From: Deltaproteobacteria bacterium
GTDB lineage: Bacteria; Desulfobacterota; Desulfobacteria; Desulfobacterales; ETH-SRB1
Assembly: GCA_030262795.1 (NCBI GenBank)
Contig: JAJSZO010000003.1
Coordinates: 1 to 13,600 of the forward strand
DNA length: 13,600 bases
Direction of reading: 5' to 3'
A program made the translations under genes and the position numbers. Below, one piece after another: positions 1-6,068 of the stretch (the first letter of the stretch is position 1; each line of letters starts with the position of its first letter). The notes under the pieces are model-generated. The model saw only the letters and a list, made by a program, of their open reading frames with translations. It was not told where the DNA came from and did not search any database.

Positions 1-486
1 CAGCTCGGGGAGGTAATGCAGGAATCTGCACGCGCGGCTGTAAGTTATGCCAGAGCAAATCTTTCTTCTTTTGGAATAAAAGAAAATTTTCTTGAAAATT
101 TTGATGTGCACATACATGTCCCGGCCGGTGCGATACCCAAAGATGGTCCTTCTGCCGGAATTGTTATGGCTACTGCTCTCATTTCTGTCCTGACCAATAA
201 GCCGGTTAACAAGGACATTGCTATGACTGGAGAAATTACGCTTAGAGGAAGAGTTCTTCCGATAGGAGGTTTGAAAGAAAAGGCTTTGGGGGCTTTGAGA
301 GCTGGAATTTGTACTGTAGTAATTCCTGAAAAGAATAAAAAGGATCTTGTAGAATTTCCCTCAAATATAAAGCGTAAAATTAAATTCATTCCTGTAAAAC
401 ACATGGATGAACTACTGCCAATTGTAATTAAGGGCTTAAAGCCTAAGGCCAGTGGGGCAAAGAAAGCAAAAAGGAAAGTTAAGTAA
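1..486 (+). CDS. lon: Lon ATP-dependent protease, C-terminal fragment (5' end outside window)
   Basis: This is the last part of the serine-lysine proteolytic domain of Lon, the cytoplasmic AAA+ protease that degrades misfolded and regulatory proteins. The frame is open from base 1, so the ATG at 16 is internal and the AAA+ and N-terminal domains lie upstream. The catalytic Ser sits in PKDGPSAG (codon 151-153) and the catalytic Lys is the second Lys of GGLKEK (codon 280-282). Their spacing of 43 residues equals that of E. coli S679/K722. MTGEITLRGRVLPIGG between them is family-typical. The protein ends in a Lys-rich tail (about 17 residues, KPKASGAKKAKRK), a common variable Lon ending. A heptamer repeat starts 3 nt after the stop, and no hairpin-plus-T-run terminator is visible before tsaB. 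Confidence 0.97.
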   Translation, partial: QLGEVMQESARAAVSYARANLSSFGIKENFLENFDVHIHVPAGAIPKDGPSAGIVMATALISVLTNKPVNKDIAMTGEITLRGRVLPIGGLKEKALGALRAGICTVVIPEKNKKDLVEFPSNIKRKIKFIPVKHMDELLPIVIKGLKPKASGAKKAKRKVK

Positions 487-489
487 AAA

Positions 490-517
490 CGGTTTGAGGT
501 TCAGGGTTCAGGGTTTA
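490..517 (+). repeat. Short heptanucleotide array (4 units) after lon
   Basis: Four contiguous 7-bp units, CGGTTTG AGGTTCA GGGTTCA GGGTTTA, begin 3 nt after the lon stop codon. The consensus NGGTTNN matches the larger array in the greA leader (5446-5560), so this is probably a small or eroded member of the same repeat type. I see no opposed copy in the remaining 54 nt before tsaB. Function is unknown. Confidence 0.6.
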
Positions 518-571
518 CACTGAAAAAGATAAATCACCATGCAGTATCGACTATGCTTTATTCGATAAATT

Positions 572-1255
572 ATGAGAATACTTGCTGTAGACACAGCTAC
601 AAAAAGTTGTAGTGTTGCCATTGTTGAGAAAGAATCAATTATAGCTGAGACTACTCTATTTATCGAACAAACTCATTCAAAACATTTGATGAAGATGATA
701 GATACAGCATTGAACTTGTCAGGGTTAACTGTATCTGAACTGGATGGATTTGCGGTAACAAGAGGCCCCGGCAGCTTTACCGGTTTGCGAATAGGTATTA
801 GTTCGATAAAGGGTTTTGCTATGGCATCCGGTAAACCTGTTGTGGGTGTTTCAAGCCTTGATTCGCTTGCCATGCAGTGCTGTTTTTCTCCATATCTCGT
901 TAGTCCACTATTGGATGCTCGTAAAGGAGAGGTGTATTTTTCACGATACAGATTTGAAAACGGATATTTAAAAAAGGAACTTGGGGAGCAGGTTATCACT
1001 TCTGTCCAGGCTGTTTGTGATATAAATGAGCCATGTCTGTTTGTTGGTGACGGAGCTAAAATTTATCAAAATAAAATTAAAGATGAGATAGGCGATCTGG
1101 CATATTTTGCACCGCCTTATCAAAACACAATCAGGGCTTCTACTGTGGCTCATATAAGTATGGATAGATTCGAGACAAATGATACAGATGATAACATCTT
1201 GTTTGCACCTGATTATATACGAAAATGTTGGGCTGAAGTTAGCCTTGATTTGTAA
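572..1255 (+). CDS. tsaB: tRNA threonylcarbamoyladenosine biosynthesis protein TsaB
   Basis: TsaB (YeaZ) is the inactive ASKHA-fold partner that scaffolds TsaD and TsaE. Together they transfer threonylcarbamoyl to A37 of ANN-decoding tRNAs in the cytoplasm. The N-terminal strand MRILAVDTATKSCSVAI carries the ASKHA phosphate-1-like DxxT (residues 6-9). The signature GPGSFTGLRIG lies at 65-75 and DARKGEVY at 115-122. The length of 227 aa is normal for the family, without the extra domain of TsaD. The ATG at 572 gives the canonical N-terminus, but no good Shine-Dalgarno precedes it, so translation may be weak. It follows lon by 85 nt on the same strand, with a heptamer array in the gap. Identification is firm; the start is very likely. 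Confidence 0.95.
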   Translation: MRILAVDTATKSCSVAIVEKESIIAETTLFIEQTHSKHLMKMIDTALNLSGLTVSELDGFAVTRGPGSFTGLRIGISSIKGFAMASGKPVVGVSSLDSLAMQCCFSPYLVSPLLDARKGEVYFSRYRFENGYLKKELGEQVITSVQAVCDINEPCLFVGDGAKIYQNKIKDEIGDLAYFAPPYQNTIRASTVAHISMDRFETNDTDDNILFAPDYIRKCWAEVSLDL

Positions 1256-1307
1256 TCATTGACATTATTAATTGATATTGATATAAATTTTTTGTTACAA
1301 TTTTTCG

Positions 1308-1480
1308 ACCTGTGCGGTTAGCCATTAGCCATTAGCCATTAGCCATTAGCCATTAGCTTTTAGCCGTTAGCATTGAAAAGGAGTGAAAAAACTTAATCAA
1401 CAGGTCAATGAGGTAAATAGGATGTTGAACAGTTTTATCCAAAAGCTAACTGCTAATGGCTAAAAGCTAACCGCACAGGT
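1308..1480. repeat. Heptamer-array inverted repeat between tsaB and psd
   Basis: The left arm is ACCTGTGCGGTTAGC (1308-1322), running into eight consecutive NNTTAGC heptamers at 1316-1371: GGTTAGC, five CATTAGC, TTTTAGC and CGTTAGC. The right arm holds four heptamers in reverse orientation (GCTAANN, 1445-1472) and ends with the exact complement of the 15-bp tip at 1466-1480. An 8-bp direct repeat CAATTTTT (1298-1305 and 1483-1490) lies 2 bp outside each tip, which may be a target duplication or AT-rich coincidence. The interior (1372-1444) holds a protein remnant described separately. The whole tsaB-psd gap of 264 bp is essentially this element. The organisation suggests an inserted cassette rather than a terminator, as no T-run follows the stem. 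Confidence 0.85.
1383..1463 (+). pseudogene. Remnant C-terminus of a four-helix-bundle (23S rRNA intervening-sequence-type) protein
   Basis: Between the heptamer arms lies an open stretch of 26 codons from GTG 1383 to TAA 1461-1463, containing KKLNQQVNEVNRMLNSF and ending QKLTANG. From memory of the family, it matches the last helix of four-helix-bundle proteins encoded in 23S rRNA intervening sequences, whose C-termini follow a Y-x-K-L-N-x-E-V-x-E-V-x-R-M-L-x-S-L-I-x-K-L pattern. An in-frame TGA lies just upstream (1374-1376) and the remaining roughly 95 residues of such a protein are absent, so this is a truncated fragment. Its last codons (QKLTANG, stop) are read through the inverted heptamers of the right arm. 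AAAGGAG at 1377-1383 overlaps the GTG and so cannot serve it as a ribosome site. Translation is unlikely. Confidence 0.6.
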
Positions 1481-1519
1481 TGCAATTTTTAAAACTTTAA
1501 CCTAAAGGTATATATTTAA

Positions 1520-2194
1520 GTGGATAAATTCTCCTGGTCAGATCCTCCGAGTCAAGTCGCATTCCCTGTAGCAAAAGCCGGATATCCTTTGATATTTGCT
1601 TTTGCCTTTACTACAGGTATTTTTGCCCTTTTGGGGATGACGGTTCCCGCGCTGACAGGTCTTGCGGTTACTTTTTTTATCTGCTATTTTTTTAGGGATC
1701 CTGACCGCGTTATACCTAAAAATTACGGCGCTGTTGTATCACCGGCGGATGGAAAAGTTATTATAGCCGGGCAAGAGGACAGCACCTCTTTTTTTGAGGG
1801 CAAGTGCCAGAAAATAAGTATCTTTATGTCGGTATTTAATGTGCATGTAAATCGTATTCCGCATGAAGGGGAAGTTGAAAGTGTAAGTTATTATCCAGGA
1901 AAATTTTTTTCCGCAAACTTAGATAAGGCATCAAGGGATAATGAACATAATGCGATTTTTCTTAAAACAGGAGATGGTCGGAAAATATGTGTTGTTCAGA
2001 TTGCAGGGCTTATAGCAAGGCGTATTATATGCAAGTTGCAGAAGGGGGATCGGGTAGCTCGTGGTGAACGTCTCGGTATGATATGTTTTGGATCAAGACT
2101 TGATGTTTATCTGCCTGATGATGTGGAGCTTAATGTTACGGTCGGGGATAAGGTTAAAGCAGGCACATCTATTTTGGGATATTTAAAGACATGA
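1520..2194 (+). CDS. psd: Phosphatidylserine decarboxylase proenzyme (short form)
   Basis: This enzyme decarboxylates phosphatidylserine to phosphatidylethanolamine at the inner membrane. It is the compact form (224 aa). Two hydrophobic segments (about residues 19-57) are followed by the catalytic domain with SPADG at 74-78 (Asp77) and NVHVNR at 107-112 (His109). The pyruvoyl-generating cleavage site is Gly191-Ser192 in FGSRLD (Ser codon 2093-2095), where the long form has LGST. Cleavage would yield a beta chain of 191 residues and an alpha chain of 33. The start is GTG with AAAGG at about 1504-1508, a somewhat long spacing. The stop overlaps the pssA start (ATGA), so the two enzymes of the PE branch are translationally coupled. 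An archaetidylserine decarboxylase label is possible by homology, but pssA next door favours Psd. Confidence 0.94.
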   Translation: MDKFSWSDPPSQVAFPVAKAGYPLIFAFAFTTGIFALLGMTVPALTGLAVTFFICYFFRDPDRVIPKNYGAVVSPADGKVIIAGQEDSTSFFEGKCQKISIFMSVFNVHVNRIPHEGEVESVSYYPGKFFSANLDKASRDNEHNAIFLKTGDGRKICVVQIAGLIARRIICKLQKGDRVARGERLGMICFGSRLDVYLPDDVELNVTVGDKVKAGTSILGYLKT

Positions 2195-2976
2195 AAAGAA
2201 AGAAAAGAATTAGCAAGGACAAACTGAAGCGCGGAATATACATTCTGCCTAACATATTTACATCTTTAAATATGTTCTGCGGATTCTATGCCATTATTGC
2301 TTCAATAGATGGAAAATATGTTACATCGGCCATAGCTATTATTATCGCTGTGGTATTTGATATTCTTGATGGCAAAATCGCCAGGGCCACTAATACCACC
2401 AGCAAATTCGGTGTTGAATACGATTCTCTTGCAGATCTTGTATCTTTTGGTGTTGCTCCCGGGGTGATGATGTATTTATGGGCTCTTAAACCTATGGGAA
2501 GAATTGGCTGGCTGGCTGCATTTTTATTTATGATTTGCGGGGCTCTTCGCCTGGCGCGTTTCAATGCCAGTGTTGATACAGTAAGCAAAAATTCTTTTAC
2601 AGGCCTTCCGATACCGGCTGCTGCCGGCATGGCTGCCACTACTGTTTTGTTCTATAATAAATTTGGCATAGCGAGTACTTCTAACTGTATATTACCTCTT
2701 ATAATGCTTTATCTTCTTTCTTTTTTAATGGTCAGCGCCATAAAATATGATTGTTTTAAACAACACGAGCTATTTAGAAAGATGAATTTCAATGTTCTTG
2801 TTGCAGTTATACTGATTTTGATTTTTATAGCAGCGCAGCCATCCATTGCTCTGTTTCTTTTAGGAGTTGCCTATCTCGTTTCAGGTCCCTTCAAGATTAT
2901 AAGGATTATGAGACATTCAAAGCAGAAAAAAACCGAAATCCACGATATTGATAAACAGATTTCGAATTCTCTATAA
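2191..2976 (+). CDS. pssA: CDP-diacylglycerol-serine O-phosphatidyltransferase
   Basis: This integral membrane enzyme condenses CDP-diacylglycerol with L-serine to give phosphatidylserine, the substrate of the Psd encoded just upstream. The CDP-alcohol phosphotransferase motif is complete: D57-x2-D60-G61-x2-A64-R65-x8-G74-x3-D78-x3-D82, which binds the metals and the CDP group. The N-terminus is strongly basic (MKRKKRISKDKLKR), then ILPNIFTSLNMFCGF opens the first membrane helix. About eight hydrophobic segments follow, with a charged C-terminal tail. The length of 261 aa fits the Bacillus-type (type II) PssA rather than the unrelated E. coli enzyme. The ATG overlaps the psd stop by 4 nt. No terminator is visible directly after the TAA; a REP-like palindrome begins about 125 nt downstream. 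Confidence 0.95.
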   Translation: MKRKKRISKDKLKRGIYILPNIFTSLNMFCGFYAIIASIDGKYVTSAIAIIIAVVFDILDGKIARATNTTSKFGVEYDSLADLVSFGVAPGVMMYLWALKPMGRIGWLAAFLFMICGALRLARFNASVDTVSKNSFTGLPIPAAAGMAATTVLFYNKFGIASTSNCILPLIMLYLLSFLMVSAIKYDCFKQHELFRKMNFNVLVAVILILIFIAAQPSIALFLLGVAYLVSGPFKIIRIMRHSKQKKTEIHDIDKQISNSL

Positions 2977-3101
2977 CGTAACGGTTCGCTCAAAAATAAA
3001 TTTACAACATAGGGATTTTCATTTTATGGTCAATTTTATCAATGAGTTAGAGACTATCGGTCTGCAATAATGATTCGTAGTAGTCATATAAACAAGTTGG
3101 T

Positions 3102-3217
3102 GGAATCATCGTTTTGTCCCGTTAGGGACATCTGAAAATAGCCCTGCCATTTGTTATACATCAAGCCTGGCAATAAATTGCCAGGCTATTCTCAAATGTC
3201 CCTACGGGACGGATTCC
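3102..3217. repeat. REP-like palindromic element upstream of leuB
   Basis: This long imperfect inverted repeat fills much of the 291-bp pssA-leuB gap. The left arm has GTCCCGTTAGGGACAT (3116-3131) followed by a ctgaaaatagcc segment. The right arm mirrors it with ggctattctcaaat then GTCCCTACGGGAC (3198-3210). GGAATC (3102-3107) and GATTCC (3212-3217) extend the arms outward. Near the centre is a perfect 9-bp hairpin, GCCTGGCAA-TAAA-TTGCCAGGC (3165-3186). Each end is itself a small palindrome, as in REP/BIME-type units spread by single-strand (RAYT-like) transposases. That family assignment is inference, and no transposase is in the window. The rest of the gap (2977-3101) shows nothing I can assign. 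Confidence 0.7.
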
Positions 3218-3267
3218 TTAACAGCCCGCAATGAAGGCGCGCTAATTTAACTTATGCAGGAGTTGTT

Positions 3268-4332
3268 ATGTCAAAAGAATATAAAATAGCTGTAATCCCG
3301 GGAGATGGTACGGGACCGGAAGTTGTAGCAGAAGGAATTAAGGTCTTGGAGGTTGTGGCAGGCAAATGCGATTTCAGGCTGAAATTTACCGATTATAATT
3401 TAGGCGGCGATCATTACAAAGCAACCGGAGAAATTCTGCCGGATAGCGCGCTTGAATCACTGGCAAACTTTGATGCAATATATCTCGGTGCCATAGGGCA
3501 TCCGGATGTTCAACCCGGAATTCTTGAAAAAGGCATTCTTTTAAAACTCAGATTTCATTTTGACCAGTACATTAATTTAAGACCCGTTAAGTTGTATGAA
3601 GGAGTAAAAACTCCTTTGAGGGATAAAGGCCCTGAAGATATTGACTTCGCGGTGATTCGTGAAAATACGGAAGGTCTTTATGCCGGTGCCGGCGGCTGCT
3701 TAAAGCGAGGAACTGCAGATGAAGTTGCGGTGCAGGACTCAATAAATACACGCAAAGGTGTTGAACGATGTATCAGGTACGCCTTTGAGTATTGCAGAAA
3801 GCGCAACAAAGCTAAAAGATTAACTCTTTGCGGAAAGACCAACGTACTTACTTTTGCTTTTGATCTTTGGGAAAGAACTTTTAACGAGGTCGCAGAAGAG
3901 TATCCCGATATACAAAAGGATTACGCACATGTTGATGCAGTATGCATGTGGATGGTTAAAAATCCGGAATGGTTTGATGTTATTGTAACAGACAACATGT
4001 TTGGAGACATAATTACCGACCTGGCGGCAATTATACAGGGAGGAATGGGTATAGCTGCCGGAGGAAATATAAATCCCGATGGCGTTTCAATGTTCGAACC
4101 TATTGGAGGTTCTGCTCCTAAGTATACTGGAAAGCAGGTAATAAATCCAATAGCCGCCATAATGGCGGCTAATATTATGCTTGACGCAATCGGCGAGCTT
4201 GAAGCAGCTTCCATGATTGAAAAAAGCGTGATAAAGGTTTTACGTGATGACTTAAAAGACGTAGCTGCCGGCAGGATGGGATATACTACAAAAGAGGTCG
4301 GAGATCTAATCGTAAATTATATTAAAGGGTAA
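3268..4332 (+). CDS. leuB: 3-isopropylmalate dehydrogenase (LeuB, actinobacterial-type subgroup)
   Basis: LeuB oxidatively decarboxylates 3-isopropylmalate to 2-oxoisocaproate in leucine synthesis, in the cytoplasm. The 354-aa protein is a complete isocitrate/isopropylmalate dehydrogenase. Substrate arginines are at R95 and R105 (LLKLRFHFDQYINLRP) and R131 (REN), with Tyr138, catalytic Lys190 (KTNVL) and metal ligands D223, D247 and D251. LLKLRFxxDxxxNLRP resembles M. tuberculosis LeuB rather than E. coli LeuB, and it lacks the SxN motif of isocitrate dehydrogenase. Oddly, the adenine loop reads EPIGGSAPKYTG: the usual His is Gly280 and the NAD-selecting Asp is Lys285-Tyr286, as in NADP-dependent isocitrate dehydrogenase. 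AGGAG at 3258-3262 sets the ATG start. asd follows in the same direction. A related beta-decarboxylating dehydrogenase (tartrate/malate type) is the main alternative. Confidence 0.85.
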   Translation: MSKEYKIAVIPGDGTGPEVVAEGIKVLEVVAGKCDFRLKFTDYNLGGDHYKATGEILPDSALESLANFDAIYLGAIGHPDVQPGILEKGILLKLRFHFDQYINLRPVKLYEGVKTPLRDKGPEDIDFAVIRENTEGLYAGAGGCLKRGTADEVAVQDSINTRKGVERCIRYAFEYCRKRNKAKRLTLCGKTNVLTFAFDLWERTFNEVAEEYPDIQKDYAHVDAVCMWMVKNPEWFDVIVTDNMFGDIITDLAAIIQGGMGIAAGGNINPDGVSMFEPIGGSAPKYTGKQVINPIAAIMAANIMLDAIGELEAASMIEKSVIKVLRDDLKDVAAGRMGYTTKEVGDLIVNYIKG

Positions 4333-4398
4333 AGTATTAAGTATTAGGTTTTAAGTATTATTCTATTATAACAAATAGTTAAATCCTAAAACTTAAAT
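4332..4398 (+). repeat. Heptamer array between leuB and asd
   Basis: The units AAGTATT (4332-4338), AAGTATT (4339-4345), AGGTTTT (4346-4352) and AAGTATT (4353-4359) start at the last base of the leuB stop codon. After an AT-rich middle, AATCCTAAAACTTAAATC (4382-4399 or so) is a degenerate inverse of the array, so the spacer can fold imperfectly. The base sequence differs from the other arrays in the window, but the 7-bp period and the position right after a stop codon are the same. No T-run terminator and no lysine-riboswitch-sized leader precede asd. Confidence 0.5.
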
Positions 4399-4422
4399 CA
4401 TTCGTAAAAAAATGGAGATGTT

Positions 4423-5445
4423 ATGTCTGGTAAAAAATTTAATATTGCCGTAGCAGGCGCGACAGGCGCTGTAGGCAATCAGATGATAATTTGTCTTGAG
4501 GAAAGCAGCATTGCCTTAAAGTCAATTAAGTTTTTAGCCTCTCATCGTTCTGCAGGCCGCAAGCTCCGTTTCAGGGGAGATTCTATTGATGTAGAGGAAT
4601 TAACGGAGAGTTCTTTTAAAGGCGTTGATATTGCGCTCTTTTCAGCAGGTGGTGGCACAAGCAAAGAATTTGCTCCTTTTGCCGCAAAGGACGGCTGCGT
4701 GGTTATTGATAATTCAAGCGCATGGCGCATGGATTCTGATGTTCCGCTTGTTGTTCCGGAAGTAAATCCTCACGCAGTAGCGGATTATACAAACAAGGGA
4801 ATAATAGCGAATCCGAACTGTTCTACAATTCAGATGGTTGTTGCTATTAATCCTGTTTATAGAAAGTGTGGAATAAGGAGAATTGTAGTTTCTACATATC
4901 AGGCCGTGTCCGGAACAGGAAAGAAGGCAATAGATGAACTTTTTGATCAGACCCGCTCTATGATTAATTTTGCAGATTATGAAATTAATGTTTATCCGCA
5001 CAGGATTGCTTTTAATTGTCTTCCACATATAGATGTATTTTTGGAAAACGGTTATACCAAAGAAGAAATGAAGATGGTTAACGAGACAAGGAAAATTTTC
5101 GAGGATGATTCAATAGGAGTTACAGCTACAACTGTCAGGGTTCCTGTATTTTATAGCCATTCCGAGTCAGTCAATATTGAGACAAAAGAACATATTTCAG
5201 CGGATGAAGTAAAATCTCTTCTTGAAAATGAACCGGGCATTAAAGTTGTAGATGATCCTGCAAATAATATTTACCCTCTTGCTATTGATGCGGCAGGCCA
5301 GGATTTAACGCTGGTTGGACGCATACGGAATGATGAATCAATTCCGAACGGCATTAATATGTGGATTGTTGCGGATAATATCAGAAAAGGCGCTGCAACC
5401 AATACAGTTCAGATAGCAGAAATTCTGGCAGACAAATATTTGTAA
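4423..5445 (+). CDS. asd: Aspartate-semialdehyde dehydrogenase
   Basis: Asd reduces aspartyl phosphate to aspartate semialdehyde with NADPH, at the branch point to lysine/diaminopimelate, threonine and methionine. At 340 aa it is the usual bacterial form. The Rossmann glycine loop AGATGAVG is at 11-18. The nucleophile is Cys133 in NPNCST, with Gln160 in TYQAVSGTG. Substrate Arg239 and base His246 lie in VRVPVFYSHSE. A GGAG at 4414-4417, 5 nt before the ATG, sets the start. leuB precedes it by 90 nt, an adjacency common in this part of the bacterial tree. The stop codon abuts the heptamer array of the greA leader directly, leaving no normal 3' UTR. Confidence 0.97.
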   Translation: MSGKKFNIAVAGATGAVGNQMIICLEESSIALKSIKFLASHRSAGRKLRFRGDSIDVEELTESSFKGVDIALFSAGGGTSKEFAPFAAKDGCVVIDNSSAWRMDSDVPLVVPEVNPHAVADYTNKGIIANPNCSTIQMVVAINPVYRKCGIRRIVVSTYQAVSGTGKKAIDELFDQTRSMINFADYEINVYPHRIAFNCLPHIDVFLENGYTKEEMKMVNETRKIFEDDSIGVTATTVRVPVFYSHSESVNIETKEHISADEVKSLLENEPGIKVVDDPANNIYPLAIDAAGQDLTLVGRIRNDESIPNGINMWIVADNIRKGAATNTVQIAEILADKYL

Positions 5446-5561
5446 CGGTTGTCGGTTTACGGTTCACGGTTTACAGTTCACGGTTGAAATGCTTCAGTTG
5501 TTGCATAGTTCATTAAAAAAAACCGTGAACCTGAACCGACAACCGTAAACCGACAACCGTT
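5444..5561. repeat. Heptamer-array inverted repeat forming the greA leader
   Basis: Six contiguous units run from 5446 to 5487: CGGTTGT CGGTTTA CGGTTCA CGGTTTA CAGTTCA CGGTTGA. The opposite arm (5521-5560) holds the same unit types in reverse, one of them 6 nt long. The outer 21 bp (5444-5464 and 5541-5561) are perfectly complementary, starting inside the asd stop codon. Between the arms lies a 24-bp copy of the rpoZ 3' end. The right arm ends 3 nt before the AAGGAG ribosome site of greA (5565-5570), so an RNA hairpin here would end right at that site and could affect translation or separate the asd and greA messages. No T-run follows it. Confidence 0.85.
5491..5514 (+). repeat. 24-bp exact copy of the rpoZ 3' end (copy 1)
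   Basis: These 24 bases (starting gcttcagttg, ending agttcatt) are identical to 6282-6305, where they encode the last codons of rpoZ (A-S-V-V-A-stop) plus 6 nt. Here they lie in the loop of the greA-leader inverted repeat and encode nothing evident. The similarity resumes immediately after (an A-run, then accgt and gtgaacctg), matching 6353-6383 downstream of rpoZ. Confidence 0.85.
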
Positions 5562-5577
5562 CCTAAGGAGTTTAGAG

Positions 5578-6045
5578 TTGGAGACAGTACCTATAACAAG
5601 AAAGGGGTATGAAGCCCTGAAGAAAGAAGTAGAAAAGATAAAAAAAATTGATCGGCCCATGAATATAAAGGCCATTGAAGAGGCACGCGCACATGGGGAT
5701 CTTAGTGAAAATGCGGAATTTGAAGCAGCCAAAAACAGGCAGTCATTCATTGAAGGCCGATTGATGGAGATAGGGCATAGGTTGGCCACGGCAGATATAA
5801 TTGATCCCGATACCCTCCCAAAAGATCGCGCTGTATTTGCCAGCACGGTTGTCCTTGAAAATATTGATACAGGTGAAACAGTTGAGTATCAGCTTGTGGG
5901 GCCGTCTGAGGCTGATGTAGAAAAGGGCAGTATATCTATTTCTTCGCCTCTTGGGAAAGCAATTATAGGGAAGAAGCCGGGAGAAGAGATAACGTTGATA
6001 GCTCCAGCCGGGAGAAGATGTTATGAATTGGTGGATATATTGTAG
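5578..6045 (+). CDS. greA: Transcription elongation factor GreA
   Basis: GreA inserts its coiled coil into the secondary channel of RNA polymerase and stimulates cleavage of backtracked transcripts. The 155-aa protein has the N-terminal coiled coil (about residues 8-75). Its acidic tip is ARAHGDLSENAEFEAAKN, with Asp41 and Glu44 at the catalytic positions of E. coli GreA. The C-terminal FKBP-like domain carries the SPLGKAIIGKKPGEE segment (about 122-136). The start is TTG, fixed by AAGGAG at 5565-5570 with 7-nt spacing and by the conserved N-terminus (ETVPITRKGYEALKKE). rpoZ follows after 23 nt with its own strong ribosome site, so two RNA polymerase accessory proteins are made from one message. 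Confidence 0.96.
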   Translation: METVPITRKGYEALKKEVEKIKKIDRPMNIKAIEEARAHGDLSENAEFEAAKNRQSFIEGRLMEIGHRLATADIIDPDTLPKDRAVFASTVVLENIDTGETVEYQLVGPSEADVEKGSISISSPLGKAIIGKKPGEEITLIAPAGRRCYELVDIL

Positions 6046-6054
6046 AAAGCATAT

Positions 6055-6061
6055 AAGGAGG
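6055..6061 (+). promoter_or_regulatory. Strong Shine-Dalgarno for rpoZ (TTG start)
   Basis: AAGGAGG at 6055-6061 is a full anti-16S match, 7 nt before TTG at 6069. It decides the non-ATG start of rpoZ. Confidence 0.85.
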
Positions 6062-6068
6062 TTTTACT

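Noticed and set aside
541..571. Hairpin TATCG...CGATA before tsaB as terminator
   Set aside because: It has a 5-bp stem with a 13-nt loop and no T-run; too weak to call.
1308..1480. CRISPR-like array
   Set aside because: The units are 7 bp, contiguous and without spacers, with inverted copies; this is a short tandem repeat, not CRISPR.
3026..3070. 14-residue ORF (MVNFINELETIGLQ) after pssA
   Set aside because: It has no good ribosome site at proper spacing, no leucine-rich attenuator pattern before leuB and no recognisable family.
4333..4422. Possible lysine riboswitch or attenuator ahead of asd
   Set aside because: The spacer is only 90 nt and is explained by the AAGTATT heptamers; no aptamer-like helices and no terminator are visible.
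5497..5560. Small ORF in the greA leader starting at the ATG near 5489
   Set aside because: It reads through the duplicated rpoZ tail and repeat arm, has no ribosome site, and its product is repeat-derived.
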